This document shows, in pieces, positions 38,033 through 46,283 of a DNA stretch of 64,000 bases. Source of the stretch: Pelagibius sp. (GTDB lineage Bacteria > Pseudomonadota > Alphaproteobacteria > Kiloniellales > Kiloniellaceae); assembly GCF_028281305.1 (NCBI RefSeq), contig NZ_JANQKD010000094.1, positions 1 through 64,000 of the forward strand, given 5' to 3'. The notes beneath the pieces are model-generated. The model saw nothing but the letters and a program-made list of their open reading frames with translations. It had not been told where the DNA came from and did no database searches. The translations under genes were made by a program, and so were the position numbers. The number at the start of each line of letters is the position of its first letter. Position 1 is the stretch's first letter.

Positions 38033-39181
38033 TCAGCCCTGTTTTGCCTTGCTCATCGCAACATCTTCCACAGCCGCCTGGAACCCTTTGTCGCGCTGCC
38101 AGGATCGCAGAACGTGTTCAGCGTCTTCACGGCTTGCCTGATCGTAGATCCGTGTCGCCCGCGACAGGTCCCCCGGTGATGTCCTGCGGCTGCCGCCGCC
38201 GGCACTGCGGGTCAGCAGAAACAAGGTTGCAAAGTCCTGCTTCGAAACCCCCAATGCCAGACAGGCAATCGCCAGGCCCTCCCCACCGGGACCATAAAGC
38301 ACTTCGGCGCGCCGCGGCATCGAAATCCCACTCCATTCTTCGAAAAGAGCCTCAAAAAGCGGTACTTCGCCTTGCCGAATAGTCTTGATCAGCAGGGCGG
38401 CATTGACGTTTTGTTCAGATACCATGCAGCGCGCCAAGTCGGCAGCGGTGGTTTCAAGGTTCCCGGCCCCGTTGGACTTGGTGATCTTATCCTGGGCAAC
38501 TTCCAGGACGGCAGCCTCCACCTCGTCGTCCAGCGCCGTCGGGTGCACGTCGTAGGTCTTCAGGATTTCAGCCCGCAGGCTGGCCGCCACGATCCAGTAA
38601 AGCCGCATGGCCAGATCGTCGGTGAGGTCGCGGCGGCGGACCAGCGGCTCCTGAAACTCGTCGATGTGTTCGGCCTGTTCGGTGAGGTAGGCCAGCGTCG
38701 CCTCGGAGATCCGGGCGCTGTGGTTGGCCAGCAGGGTGGCAATGACGTCGTTGTCCTTGGTGTTCACCAGCTCGTCGGAGACTTCTTCGCTGAGCTCGCG
38801 CCGTCTGGCGATGGTGATCTGATGCTGGCGGCTGCGGTGCTGGATGACTCGGATCAGGTCGTCGTCGGACAGCAGGGTCGAGCGCAGCAGCACCGGGCGG
38901 GCGACGTCGATCTCGTCATTGGCCAGGGCGATCACCAGGGCACGGGGGGCCGCCGGATTGCGGGACAGGCGCTCGCTCAGCTTGCTGCGGATGGGGACTT
39001 CGAATTCGTGGATCAGCTTGTCGAGGATCTGCGAGATCAGGTCGCGCTCATGGTCGCTCAGCATATGGTCGCGATCCATGGAAAGCTGGGCGATCTGCGA
39101 GGACAGCTGCTCGCGGCCTTCGATCGACTTGTTGAGCGCAAGCTGCAAAAGCGCGTGAAGATCCCTATCCCGATCTTCCAT
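38033..39181 (-). CDS. DUF2336 domain protein
   Basis: A 382-aa cytoplasmic helical protein typical of Alphaproteobacteria. DUF2336 features appear as repeated HEAT-like helix pairs (RNPAAPRALVIALANDEIDV; LIRVIQHRSRQHQITIARRR). The biochemical function is unknown; homologues are often beside signalling genes. It is the upstream gene of the operon with the PAS sensor kinase (9-bp gap), so it may take part in that signalling pathway. ATG at 39181 is preferred over TTG 39184. Confidence 0.85.
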   Translation of the reverse strand: MEDRDRDLHALLQLALNKSIEGREQLSSQIAQLSMDRDHMLSDHERDLISQILDKLIHEFEVPIRSKLSERLSRNPAAPRALVIALANDEIDVARPVLLRSTLLSDDDLIRVIQHRSRQHQITIARRRELSEEVSDELVNTKDNDVIATLLANHSARISEATLAYLTEQAEHIDEFQEPLVRRRDLTDDLAMRLYWIVAASLRAEILKTYDVHPTALDDEVEAAVLEVAQDKITKSNGAGNLETTAADLARCMVSEQNVNAALLIKTIRQGEVPLFEALFEEWSGISMPRRAEVLYGPGGEGLAIACLALGVSKQDFATLFLLTRSAGGGSRRTSPGDLSRATRIYDQASREDAEHVLRSWQRDKGFQAAVEDVAMSKAKQG

Positions 39182-39721
39182 CAAAGGTCACCCTGATCCG
39201 CTGCGCAGTATCGGAAGAATCCTCTCAGCCCCTCGTACGCGCCCGTGGATCGAAGACGAGGGCGCTTCGGAGCAATTTGGCACAAATCTCTAATAGAATA
39301 ATAAAACAAGGTAAAAACAATGTGAAGTTTGGTCGGCTAAACTTTTGGAACCTTGAGGAAATACGCTGAACTGCCGCTTCGCATGAGAACTCGGAATCGT
39401 AACTACACGCTCTACTTCGGTGCTGGAATACCAGAGCAACCTCTATAACCGGGCCTTTTCCGCATTGCCGCCAAGAATCTAAGCGTATCAAACGCTTAGC
39501 GATTAATCGCTCCAAGTAAACACCTTTTGCGTGCAAGCCGTTTGTCAAAGGACACCTAATAGTGTGGGGTAAGCTGGTTAATTTTGACTGTATGCGGCAA
39601 GTGGTGTGATTGGGGGCTTTGCCTGGCGGTCCTGCACGGGCTGCGGCTTTGGGGCGGCCGCTGCCCTCCTTCCTCCGGGGGCCTTCACCGCTCCTTAACC
39701 GCCTGACGGCATAGTCGGGCG
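39182..39721. other. intergenic region, 540 bp
   Basis: This interval lies between divergent genes and is unusually AT-rich from about 39270 to 39610, so it probably contains the DUF2336 operon promoter. Two palindromes occur side by side at 39479-39510. A 107-codon frame on the minus strand (39225-39548) has cysteine- and phenylalanine-rich composition and was not accepted as a gene. No RNA gene was recognised. Confidence 0.5.
39479..39510. repeat. adjacent palindromes in AT-rich spacer
   Basis: CTAAGCG (39479-39485) pairs with CGCTTAG (39493-39499) across a 7-bp loop, and this is followed at once by the perfect 12-bp palindrome GCGATTAATCGC (39499-39510). The two share the G at 39499. They could be binding sites for a dimeric regulator or a small hairpin RNA element; nothing nearby decides. 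Confidence 0.6.
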
Positions 39722-39952
39722 ATGCAGATCACGCCCGGCAACTCGCCGCTCACCCTTGCGATGCTCAAGACCCTGGGCGGCCAGACGGCCGGCAGCGGTA
39801 CCTCCGTCGCCGCCGGCCTCGCGTCTTCGCAGACGTCCAAGGCCATGGCGAGCGATCTCGGCGGCGGGGCCTCCGCCCGCAACGAGCCGGCCGGCCCGCC
39901 GGAGCCGGGCCGCTTCATTCCGCGTGGGACTTTCGTCGACCTGAAAGCCTGA
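39722..39952 (+). CDS. small conserved-looking protein, 76 aa
   Basis: The function is unknown. The protein is low in charge at the N-terminus (MQITPGNSPLTLAMLKTLGG), has a Gly/Ser-rich middle, and ends with a neat motif PGRFIPRGTFVDLKA, which I recall as typical of small hypothetical proteins in related bacteria (unverified). No good ribosome site precedes the ATG. The next gene reads in the same direction about 100 bp away. Confidence 0.5.
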   Translation: MQITPGNSPLTLAMLKTLGGQTAGSGTSVAAGLASSQTSKAMASDLGGGASARNEPAGPPEPGRFIPRGTFVDLKA

Positions 39953-40054
39953 AGCCCTCACCGGTCCGTTCCCGGGCGGTCTGGCTGTTGGCGCCTTTTC
40001 CGTGTTGCCGGTGCCCTGCTTGTGGTCTCCGAAAGGCTGGGTCACAGTACCTGG

Positions 40055-40642
40055 ATGACCGCAGAAGAGCCTTCTCCAACGAGGACCCCGACCCCGGCGC
40101 AGCCGCAGGACGACCGCTTCGAACCGCGGGTTCCCGAAGGCGACGACCGCCAGCGCCTCGTCTGCCGTGACTGCGGTTTCATCAACTACGAGAACCCCAA
40201 GATCGTCGTTGGTTCCGTCGCCACCTGGCAGGAAAGCATCCTGCTGTGCCGGCGCGCCATCGAGCCGCGCCGCGGCTACTGGACGCTGCCGGCCGGCTAT
40301 CTCGAGCAGCACGAGGATGCTGCCAGCGGCGCCCGCCGCGAAGCCTGGGAGGAGGCACACGCGGACATCGCCATCGATCAGCTTCTCGCGGTCTACTCGA
40401 TCCCACGGATCTCGCAGATCCAGCTGATCTACAGGGCCCGCCTCGTCTCCCCCGACGTCCGTGCCGGGGTGGAAACGCTCGAACTCGATCTCTTTCGCTG
40501 GCAGGCTATCCCTTGGGAGGACCTTGCCTTTCCCTCGGTGCATTGGGCGCTGCAGGACCACCATGCGGTGCGGGAGCAGAGAGCCTTCGCGCCGCGCAGC
40601 AACCCGGTCGAGACCGCCGGACCGGGTGAGACCATCGGGTAG
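40055..40642 (+). CDS. NUDIX hydrolase with zinc-ribbon-like N-terminus
   Basis: A 195-aa protein. The Nudix box is visible as GYLEQHEDAASGARREAWEE, with RE and EE glutamates intact. Ahead of it is a CRDC motif (C-x2-C) in LVCRDCGFINYENPKIVVG, like the remnant zinc ribbon of NADH pyrophosphatase-type enzymes; only one Cys pair is present. It would hydrolyse a nucleoside diphosphate derivative. The ATG at 40055 gives MTAEEPSP, followed by an acidic, Pro-rich lead of about 35 residues. Confidence 0.85.
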   Translation: MTAEEPSPTRTPTPAQPQDDRFEPRVPEGDDRQRLVCRDCGFINYENPKIVVGSVATWQESILLCRRAIEPRRGYWTLPAGYLEQHEDAASGARREAWEEAHADIAIDQLLAVYSIPRISQIQLIYRARLVSPDVRAGVETLELDLFRWQAIPWEDLAFPSVHWALQDHHAVREQRAFAPRSNPVETAGPGETIG

Positions 40643-40711
40643 GTCCCGCCGCGCAGCTTTTTTCGGGGTGCGGCAGCACGAAGAACAAGAACCGGCGGCG
40701 GGAGGAGGATC

Positions 40712-41137
40712 ATGCAACAGCCACTGTGCCGGAGGGTGCGAGGGGGCCGTGGGGCGCGGGCTACATGCCTTGCCCTTGTCTTGGTCCTGGTGTCGGGCAG
40801 CCTTTCGGGGGGCGCAGTCCGGGCGGCCGAGCCGCTGTTCTCGCACGAACTGCCGCGCTTTCGCAGCGGCGCCGAACTGCTGGCGGACTGCAGCGCGCAG
40901 GACCCGGCGGCCCGTGGCCGCTGCCACGGCTACATCATGGCCATCGCCGACGTTCTGGGCGGCGCGGGTGCGCGCGTCGACGGCATCCAGGCCTGCCTGA
41001 AGGGCGATGAGAGCCTGGAAGAACTGGTGGCGACCGTCGACCGGCATCTTCAGGAGAACCCGGCGCGCCAGGCCCTGAAAGGCGACGGTGCGGCGGCTTA
41101 CGCGCTGGCTCTCTACCGGCCCTGCGTCACCAACTAA
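40712..41137 (+). CDS. Rap1a/Tai-family secreted protein
   Basis: A 141-aa periplasmic protein. The N-terminus has a signal peptide (CLALVLVLVSGSLSGGAVRA, cleavage near residue 39). The mature part shows Cys residues and the GYIMAIADVL pattern of the Rap1a/Tai fold, first described as type VI secretion immunity proteins but widespread without a T6SS. No T6SS effector is adjacent, so an immunity role is not supported here. GGAGGAGG precedes the ATG. Confidence 0.75.
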   Translation: MQQPLCRRVRGGRGARATCLALVLVLVSGSLSGGAVRAAEPLFSHELPRFRSGAELLADCSAQDPAARGRCHGYIMAIADVLGGAGARVDGIQACLKGDESLEELVATVDRHLQENPARQALKGDGAAAYALALYRPCVTN

Positions 41138-41150
41138 GGGGTCCGGAGGG

Positions 41151-41996
41151 TCAGGAGCCCTGACGCTCCAGCAGGCTGCGGATCTGCTGCACCTCGCGAT
41201 GCAGCGCCTTGATGTCGTCTTCCAGGCGCATCGCATCGCCGTGGGACTGCCGCGTGATCTCCTCGAAGGCCTGCTCGCGCTCCGCGTCGTGCTGGCTCTG
41301 CATCGCGTTGACGATGATGGCGATGAAAAGATTGAGCACCGCAAAGGTGGTGACGAGGATGAAGGGCACGAAGAAGGCCCAGGCGAAGGGGAAGACGTCC
41401 ATGACCGGGCGCACGATGCCCATCGACCAGCTCTCCAGGGTCATGATCTGGAACAGGGAGTAGGCCGAGGCGCCGAGCGTGCCGAACCAATCGGGAAAGG
41501 CCGCGCCGAACAGCTTGGTCGCCATCACCGAGAAGACATAGTAGAGCAGCCCCAGCAGCGCGGCGATGGAGCCCATACCGGGAATGGCCTGCAGCAGCGC
41601 CTGGACGACCTTGCGCATCGAGGGGATGACGGAGATCAGCCGCAGCACCCGAAGCACGCGCAGTGCGCGCAGCACCGAGAAGGCGGCCGAGGCCGGCGCC
41701 AGGCTGATGGCGACCACCGTGAAGTCGAAAACATTCCAGGCGTTCTTGAAGAAGCCGAGCCGGTAGACCAGCAGCTTCGCCAGGATCTCGACGACGAAGA
41801 TGCCGACGATGATGCGGTCCGACAGCAGCAGGATGGGGCCGATCTCGGCCATGACGCTGGCCGAGGTCTCCAGACCCAGTATGGCTGCGTTCACCAGAAT
41901 GAGGCCGGTGATCGCCCGTTGCATGCCTTTCGATTCGAGCAGCCGCTGCAGGCGGGCGAGTGCGACCGGTGGCGTTGATTCGGAACTAGACGGCAT
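41151..41996 (-). CDS. voltage-gated sodium channel, NaChBac family
   Basis: A 281-aa six-helix membrane channel. The S4 voltage sensor has arginines at 110, 113, 116 and 119, every third residue (VLRALRVLRVLRL). The selectivity-filter motif TLESWSM at 186-192 is that of bacterial sodium channels such as NavAb. S6 (PFILVTTFAVLNLFIAIIVN) is followed by a cytoplasmic helix and coiled coil (RLEDDIKALHREVQQIRSLL) that would hold the tetramer. A calcium-selective channel is less likely. Such channels often relate to motility or pH response in marine bacteria. Confidence 0.93.
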   Translation of the reverse strand: MPSSSESTPPVALARLQRLLESKGMQRAITGLILVNAAILGLETSASVMAEIGPILLLSDRIIVGIFVVEILAKLLVYRLGFFKNAWNVFDFTVVAISLAPASAAFSVLRALRVLRVLRLISVIPSMRKVVQALLQAIPGMGSIAALLGLLYYVFSVMATKLFGAAFPDWFGTLGASAYSLFQIMTLESWSMGIVRPVMDVFPFAWAFFVPFILVTTFAVLNLFIAIIVNAMQSQHDAEREQAFEEITRQSHGDAMRLEDDIKALHREVQQIRSLLERQGS

Positions 41997-42146
41997 GACC
42001 GGCCCCTTCTTGCATCGGCTGCGGATCCATCGGGATCGCTGACAAAGCTGCTTAGATGTGCGGTTGCCGGCAAGGGGTCAAGGGCCGATTGGGGGGCTGC
42101 GGCGCAGCGGCGTCCGGCCGGGGGCCTCGGAAAGGCATAACCGGGG

Positions 42147-43397
42147 TCAGGCGATATCCTTCTGACCGCCGCCGGCAGCGTCCGTCTCGGCGCCGCGGTC
42201 GGTGACCCGGCGTTCGGCCGGCAGGCGGATCTCGACTTCCGTGCCGAAGTTCAGCTGGCTGCGCAGAAGCAGTGTGCCGCCGTGGAGTTCGATCAGCGCC
42301 TTGGACAGCGGCAGGCCGAGGCCGGCGCCCTGATGCGGGTGCGCGCGCTTGTCGTGGGCCTGTCCGAAGGGCTGCAGGATGACCTTGATGTCCTCCTCGC
42401 GGATGCCGATGCCGTTGTCGGCAATGACGACGCGGATCTCACCGTCGAGGGAGGTGGCCAGGCTGAGGCGGACCTCGCCGCCGGCCGGTGTGAACTTCAC
42501 CGCGTTGGTGAGGAGGTTCAGCAGGATCTGCTTCAGCTTCACCTCGTCGACGCACAGCGCCAGGGCCTGGGCGCCCAGTTCGGTCTTCAAGCTGATGCCC
42601 GCCTTGGCGGCCCGCGGCTCGACGAGCTTTGCGCAGGCGGCGGAGAGTTCGCGCAGTTCGACGGTCTCTTCGTGCAGCTCCATCTGTTGTGCCTCTGCCA
42701 CCGAGAGGTTCAGCAGATCGTCGACCAGGCTCAAGAGCAACTGGCCGCTGTGGTTGATGTAGCCGACATGCTCGCTCTGCTGTTCCGTCAGCGGGCCGTA
42801 GAGGCGGCGGCTCAGCAGGTCCGAGAAGCCGATGATGGCGTTCAGCGGGGTGCGCAGTTCGTGGCTGACGTTGGCCAGGAACTTGGCCTTGGCGGCGTTG
42901 GCCTCGGTGACCTGATGCAGCGCGCTGCTCAGGCGGTCGAAGCGCTGGCGGGCGATGGTGGTGGTCATCCGCATCAGCTCTGTGGCCGTGGCCACGCCGC
43001 TATAGGCGCCGTCGCGGGTGACGATGAAGCCGTCGATCATCGCCTTGGGCTTGCATGACAGCAGCACGTCGCCGATCTGGTCGATGCGCCGGTCCCACTC
43101 CACGATCAGCGGGGCCGGATCCATCAGCTTGGTGATCGGTTTGCGGTTGAACAGCTCCGGCCAGAAGGGCCGCGCCATGTTGGCGAGAAACTCCAGGCGG
43201 CCGACCAGCCCGATGGGCCGCTCGCCACGCACCACGGCAACCGCCAGGATCGAGCTGTCGCCGTGCAGCATGGCGTGCACTTCGGCGCAACTGGTCTGGG
43301 GGGAAACAGCGGGCGCTTCGTTCACAAGAATGCTGGCGCAGAGCGACTCGCCGTCTGGGCTCGAGGGGGCGGTTAGCTCTGCTGCGGCGCCCATCAT
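42147..43397 (-). CDS. CBS-like sensor histidine kinase
   Basis: A 416-aa cytoplasmic kinase. The N-terminal 145 residues look like a pair of CBS modules (SILAVAVVRGERPIGLVGRL; ITKLMDPAPLIVEWDRRIDQ; DGFIVTRDGAYSGVATATEL), which would sense a nucleotide-type ligand rather than use PAS. The HisKA box has H179 (SHELRTPLNA). The ATPase domain has LNLLTNAVKFTP and GAGLGLPL. No response regulator is adjacent. There is no membrane segment. Confidence 0.9.
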   Translation of the reverse strand: MMGAAAELTAPSSPDGESLCASILVNEAPAVSPQTSCAEVHAMLHGDSSILAVAVVRGERPIGLVGRLEFLANMARPFWPELFNRKPITKLMDPAPLIVEWDRRIDQIGDVLLSCKPKAMIDGFIVTRDGAYSGVATATELMRMTTTIARQRFDRLSSALHQVTEANAAKAKFLANVSHELRTPLNAIIGFSDLLSRRLYGPLTEQQSEHVGYINHSGQLLLSLVDDLLNLSVAEAQQMELHEETVELRELSAACAKLVEPRAAKAGISLKTELGAQALALCVDEVKLKQILLNLLTNAVKFTPAGGEVRLSLATSLDGEIRVVIADNGIGIREEDIKVILQPFGQAHDKRAHPHQGAGLGLPLSKALIELHGGTLLLRSQLNFGTEVEIRLPAERRVTDRGAETDAAGGGQKDIA

Positions 43398-43493
43398 GGG
43401 GACAGTCCCGGAGTGGTGCTGGTGTGGTCGCGCAACGCTAAACGCTGGGTCGTTAACAAAACCTTTTGGTTGCAGTCGCTCTGCCGCCCGCGA

Positions 43494-44408
43494 TCAACGG
43501 TCGGTGTCCCCGCAGAGTTGTTCTTCCATCGCCTTCAGCGTCTCGTAAAGCAGGTCCAGCAGCGCGCGCACCCGCGCGGCGCGGCGCAGGTCCGGATGGG
43601 TCAGCAGCCAGAGCCCCGTATCCAGCTCCGCCGGTGGGTCCATCACCCGTTGCAGTTCCGGATCGGGGTCGGCCTGAAAACAGGGCAGGATCGCCAGCCC
43701 CAGTCCGGCGCGGGCTGCGCTCGCCTGGTTCAGGAGGGAGTTGGAGCGGTAGACGACGGCGCTGCGGTCGATGCGGTCTTCCAGCCAGCGGGTGACGGCC
43801 GGTGGGCCCGCACCCTCCTCCCAGGCGATCCAGGGCTCGCTGGCAAAGGGCTCCGCGGCAAGGTCCTTCTCTCCAACGGGTGTCGCCGAGGACGCGCGGT
43901 ACACGGTCGAGGCCAGGGTCGCGACCCGTCGCCCGACCAGGGTCTCCGGCGGCTCACGGGTCGGGCGCAGGGCGATGTCGGCCTCCCGCCGGGTCAGGCT
44001 CAGCATGCGGTTGTCGATCACCAGTTCCACGGTGATGTCGGGATAGCCGCGGCGGAAAGCGGCCAGCACCGGCATCAGCAGCACCTCGGCGATGTCGTCG
44101 GGGGCGGTGAGTCGCAGGGTTCCGGTCAGGCGCAGGTCGCGTCCGCTGAGGCGCCGTTCCAGGGCCTCCACCTCGGCTTCCACCCGCTCGGCCGTGCGCA
44201 GCAGGTCTTCGCCGGCGGCGGTGGTGACGTAGCTGCCCTCGCGGCGCTCGAACAGCCGGGTGTCGAGGCGCGCCTCGATGGCGGCCAGGCGGCGGAAGAC
44301 GGTGGAGTGGTTGACCCGCAGGCGCCGGGCCGCGCCGGCCAGGCTGCCCTCCCGCGCGATGGCCAGCAGGGTGCGCAGATCGGCGGTGAGATCTCCGTTT
44401 GCATTCAT
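43494..44408 (-). CDS. LysR-family regulator divergent from doxX-yqjG
   Basis: A 304-aa regulator. The winged helix covers residues 5-65 (REGSLAGAARRLRVNHSTVF; RRLAAIEARLDTRLFERREG). The effector domain follows from about 90. The ATG at 44408 gives a normal length. It is divergent from the DoxX and glutathionyl-hydroquinone reductase genes, resembling the E. coli arrangement in which the LysR protein YhaJ controls yqjF. Three phased palindromes lie between; the first overlaps its own start codon, suggesting autoregulation. Confidence 0.92.
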   Translation of the reverse strand: MNANGDLTADLRTLLAIAREGSLAGAARRLRVNHSTVFRRLAAIEARLDTRLFERREGSYVTTAAGEDLLRTAERVEAEVEALERRLSGRDLRLTGTLRLTAPDDIAEVLLMPVLAAFRRGYPDITVELVIDNRMLSLTRREADIALRPTREPPETLVGRRVATLASTVYRASSATPVGEKDLAAEPFASEPWIAWEEGAGPPAVTRWLEDRIDRSAVVYRSNSLLNQASAARAGLGLAILPCFQADPDPELQRVMDPPAELDTGLWLLTHPDLRRAARVRALLDLLYETLKAMEEQLCGDTDR

Positions 44409-44454
44409 GCAACAGAACTTTGCGTGATTCTGCAATCGACTTGCGTGAGAGCAA
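44399..44454. promoter_or_regulatory. three phased TTGC-N-GCAA operator-like sites
   Basis: TTGCATTCATGCAA (44399-44412), TTGCGTGATTCTGCAA (44420-44435) and TTGCGTGAGAGCAA (44441-44454) share TTGC/GCAA arms. Their centres are 22 and 20 bp apart, about two helical turns, so bound proteins would sit on one face of the DNA. The region separates divergent lysR and doxX. Binding by the adjacent LysR protein is inferred. Confidence 0.7.
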
Positions 44455-44547
44455 ATCATAGATCGGTAGGCAGAACAAGGCGCCCGTGGCCGGAGACGGC
44501 GGCGTGGCGGTGCGGAACAAACAGCCTCAAAACCAAGGAACCGAGCC

Positions 44548-44979
44548 ATGATCGACACCAGAACCGCCCCTTACGCCGCCCTGACCCTGCGGGTCGCCCT
44601 CGGCGTCATGTTTCTCGCCCACAGCCTCTACCTGAAGGTCTTCGTCTTCACCGTGCCCGGCACCGTCGGCTTTTTCGAATCCCTCGGCCTGCCGGCGATC
44701 GCCGCCTACCTGACCATCTTCGCCGAGATCGCCGGCGGCATCGCCCTGATCCTCGGCATCCAGACCCGCCTCGTTTCGCTCGCCCTCCTGCCGGTGCTGT
44801 TGGGCGCGACCTGGGTCCATGCCGGCAACGGCTGGCTGTTCTCCGCCGAAGGCGGCGGCTGGGAGTATCCGGTCTTCCTCGCGGCGGCGGCCGTGGTGCA
44901 GGCCCTGCTGGGCGACGGTGCCCATGCCATGAAGCTGCCCTTCCTCAGCCATCAGAAGACGGCGCCGCAGACCTCCTGA
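44548..44979 (+). CDS. DoxX-family membrane protein (YqjF-like)
   Basis: A 143-aa inner-membrane protein with four hydrophobic helices (RVALGVMFLAHSLYLKVFVF; IAAYLTIFAEIAGGIALILG; SLALLPVLLGATWVHAG). The role is thought to be redox or quinone-related but is not proven. It is followed by the glutathionyl-hydroquinone reductase gene in the same direction, as yqjF is followed by yqjG in E. coli. Its regulator is probably the divergent LysR. Confidence 0.88.
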   Translation: MIDTRTAPYAALTLRVALGVMFLAHSLYLKVFVFTVPGTVGFFESLGLPAIAAYLTIFAEIAGGIALILGIQTRLVSLALLPVLLGATWVHAGNGWLFSAEGGGWEYPVFLAAAAVVQALLGDGAHAMKLPFLSHQKTAPQTS

Positions 44980-45081
44980 GCCTGAACGGACAGTGCGCAC
45001 AGAGGCCGCCCCGAGTCTCCGCTAACGGCGAGGCTCGGGGCAGTCCTCTCAGAACCAAACAAAAAACGGAGCACAGCAATC

Positions 45082-46041
45082 ATGAAAGCCCTGATCAGAG
45101 GCGTCTGGCATTCCCGCGTCATCGACCGCGACGCTTACGAGCGCGCCCGGTCCGAACAGCCGGAGGGCCTCTTCCGCGACTGGGTCAGCGCCGACCCGAC
45201 GGCGCGCTTTCCGGCGGCGCCGGGGCGCTACCACCTCTATGTCTCCTACGCCTGCCCCTTCGCCCACCGCACCATTCTCTACCGCCGCCTGCTGGGCCTG
45301 GAAAAGGTGCTGCCGGTCTCGGTGCTGCATCCGCGCTGGGGCGGGCCCGGCGGCTGGACCTTCACCCCGGACCCGGCCTTCCCCGAGGTGACGGTCGACC
45401 ACGCCGGCGGGCACCAGGCGTTGTGGCAGATCTATGGGAAGGCGCGCGGCGACTACACCGGCAAGGTGACCGTGCCGCTGCTCTGGGACCGGCGGGAGGA
45501 GACCATCGTCAGCGACGAATCCGCCGACATCATGCGCATGCTGGACCTCGGCTTCGCCGCCTTCGGCGAAAGCGGGCGCAGCTTCTATCCGGCACGCCTG
45601 CGCGACGAGATCGACGCCCTGGGCGGGATGATCCGCCGCCGCGTCAACGGCGGGGTCTACCGCGCCGGCTTTGCCGCCGACCAGCAGGCCTACGACCGGG
45701 CGCTGGCCGACTTCTATGCCGCCCTCGACACCCTGGAGGAACAGCTTGGCGATGGGCGGCCCTACCTTCTGGGCAAGACCGCGACGGAGGCCGACTGGCT
45801 GCTGTTCCCGACGCTGGTGCGCCTCGATGCCGCCTATGCCGGCGCCCTCAAGATCAACGCCCGGCGCCTCGCCGACTATCCGAACCTCGACCGTCACACC
45901 AGGCGCCTCTACGCCTGGCCCGGCGTCGCCGAAACGGTGAAGCTGAACCACGTGAAGCGGCACTACTACGACGACCTGGGCATCACCAACCCCGGCATCG
46001 TCCCGCCGGGCCCCTCCACGCCGTTTGAAGCGGCGGCGTAG
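45082..46041 (+). CDS. yqjG: glutathionyl-hydroquinone reductase (YqjG/Xi-class GST)
   Basis: A 319-aa enzyme that removes glutathione from glutathionyl-hydroquinones. The catalytic cysteine C58 sits in YVSYACPFAHR. The Xi-class features GGPGGWTF, ETIVSDESADIMRML and the C-terminal HVKRHYYDDLGITNP are all present. Length is normal. It follows the DoxX gene by about 100 bp; a redox-active quinone stress operon under LysR control is the likely context. After it lies a dispersed repeat region. Confidence 0.93.
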   Translation: MKALIRGVWHSRVIDRDAYERARSEQPEGLFRDWVSADPTARFPAAPGRYHLYVSYACPFAHRTILYRRLLGLEKVLPVSVLHPRWGGPGGWTFTPDPAFPEVTVDHAGGHQALWQIYGKARGDYTGKVTVPLLWDRREETIVSDESADIMRMLDLGFAAFGESGRSFYPARLRDEIDALGGMIRRRVNGGVYRAGFAADQQAYDRALADFYAALDTLEEQLGDGRPYLLGKTATEADWLLFPTLVRLDAAYAGALKINARRLADYPNLDRHTRRLYAWPGVAETVKLNHVKRHYYDDLGITNPGIVPPGPSTPFEAAA

Positions 46042-46066
46042 CGCATACCTTTCACGCGGGCGAACA

Positions 46067-46220
46067 CCCCCCCCCTCCCGCTTCGCGGGCCCCTCCCTCT
46101 CCCACGGTGGGGAGAGGGAAATCCAGTGGGCCTCAAAAGAACCCTCTCCCCTGGCGGGAGAGGGTTGCGCAGGCTTGGCGAACCCGAAGGGTGAACCTAG
46201 CCGGAGCTGGGTGAGGGGGC
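46067..46220. repeat. dispersed repeat, modules A then B
   Basis: Module A (46067-46120) has CCCTCCCGCTTCGCGGGCCC and CTCTCCCACGG then GGGGAGAGGG. Module B (46140-46220) has CCCTCTCCCCTGGCGGGAGA, TTGCGCAGGCTTGGCG and ends AGCTGGGTGAGGGGG. Both modules also occur at 62073-62267, but in the order B then A. Each can form hairpins. This looks like a repeat family common between proteobacterial genes. Confidence 0.85.
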
Positions 46221-46283
46221 GACTCCATAGAGGGATTTGACGCAAGAGCCGCGACCGCGATATCGGGACTGCCAGAGTTGGGC

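Noticed and set aside
39225..39548. 107-aa minus-strand frame in the AT-rich spacer
   Set aside because: Atypical composition, no ribosome site, and overlap with palindromes; more likely promoter DNA.
40712..41137. T6SS immunity protein reading of the Rap1a/Tai gene
   Set aside because: No effector, VgrG or other secretion component is adjacent; the family is common without T6SS.
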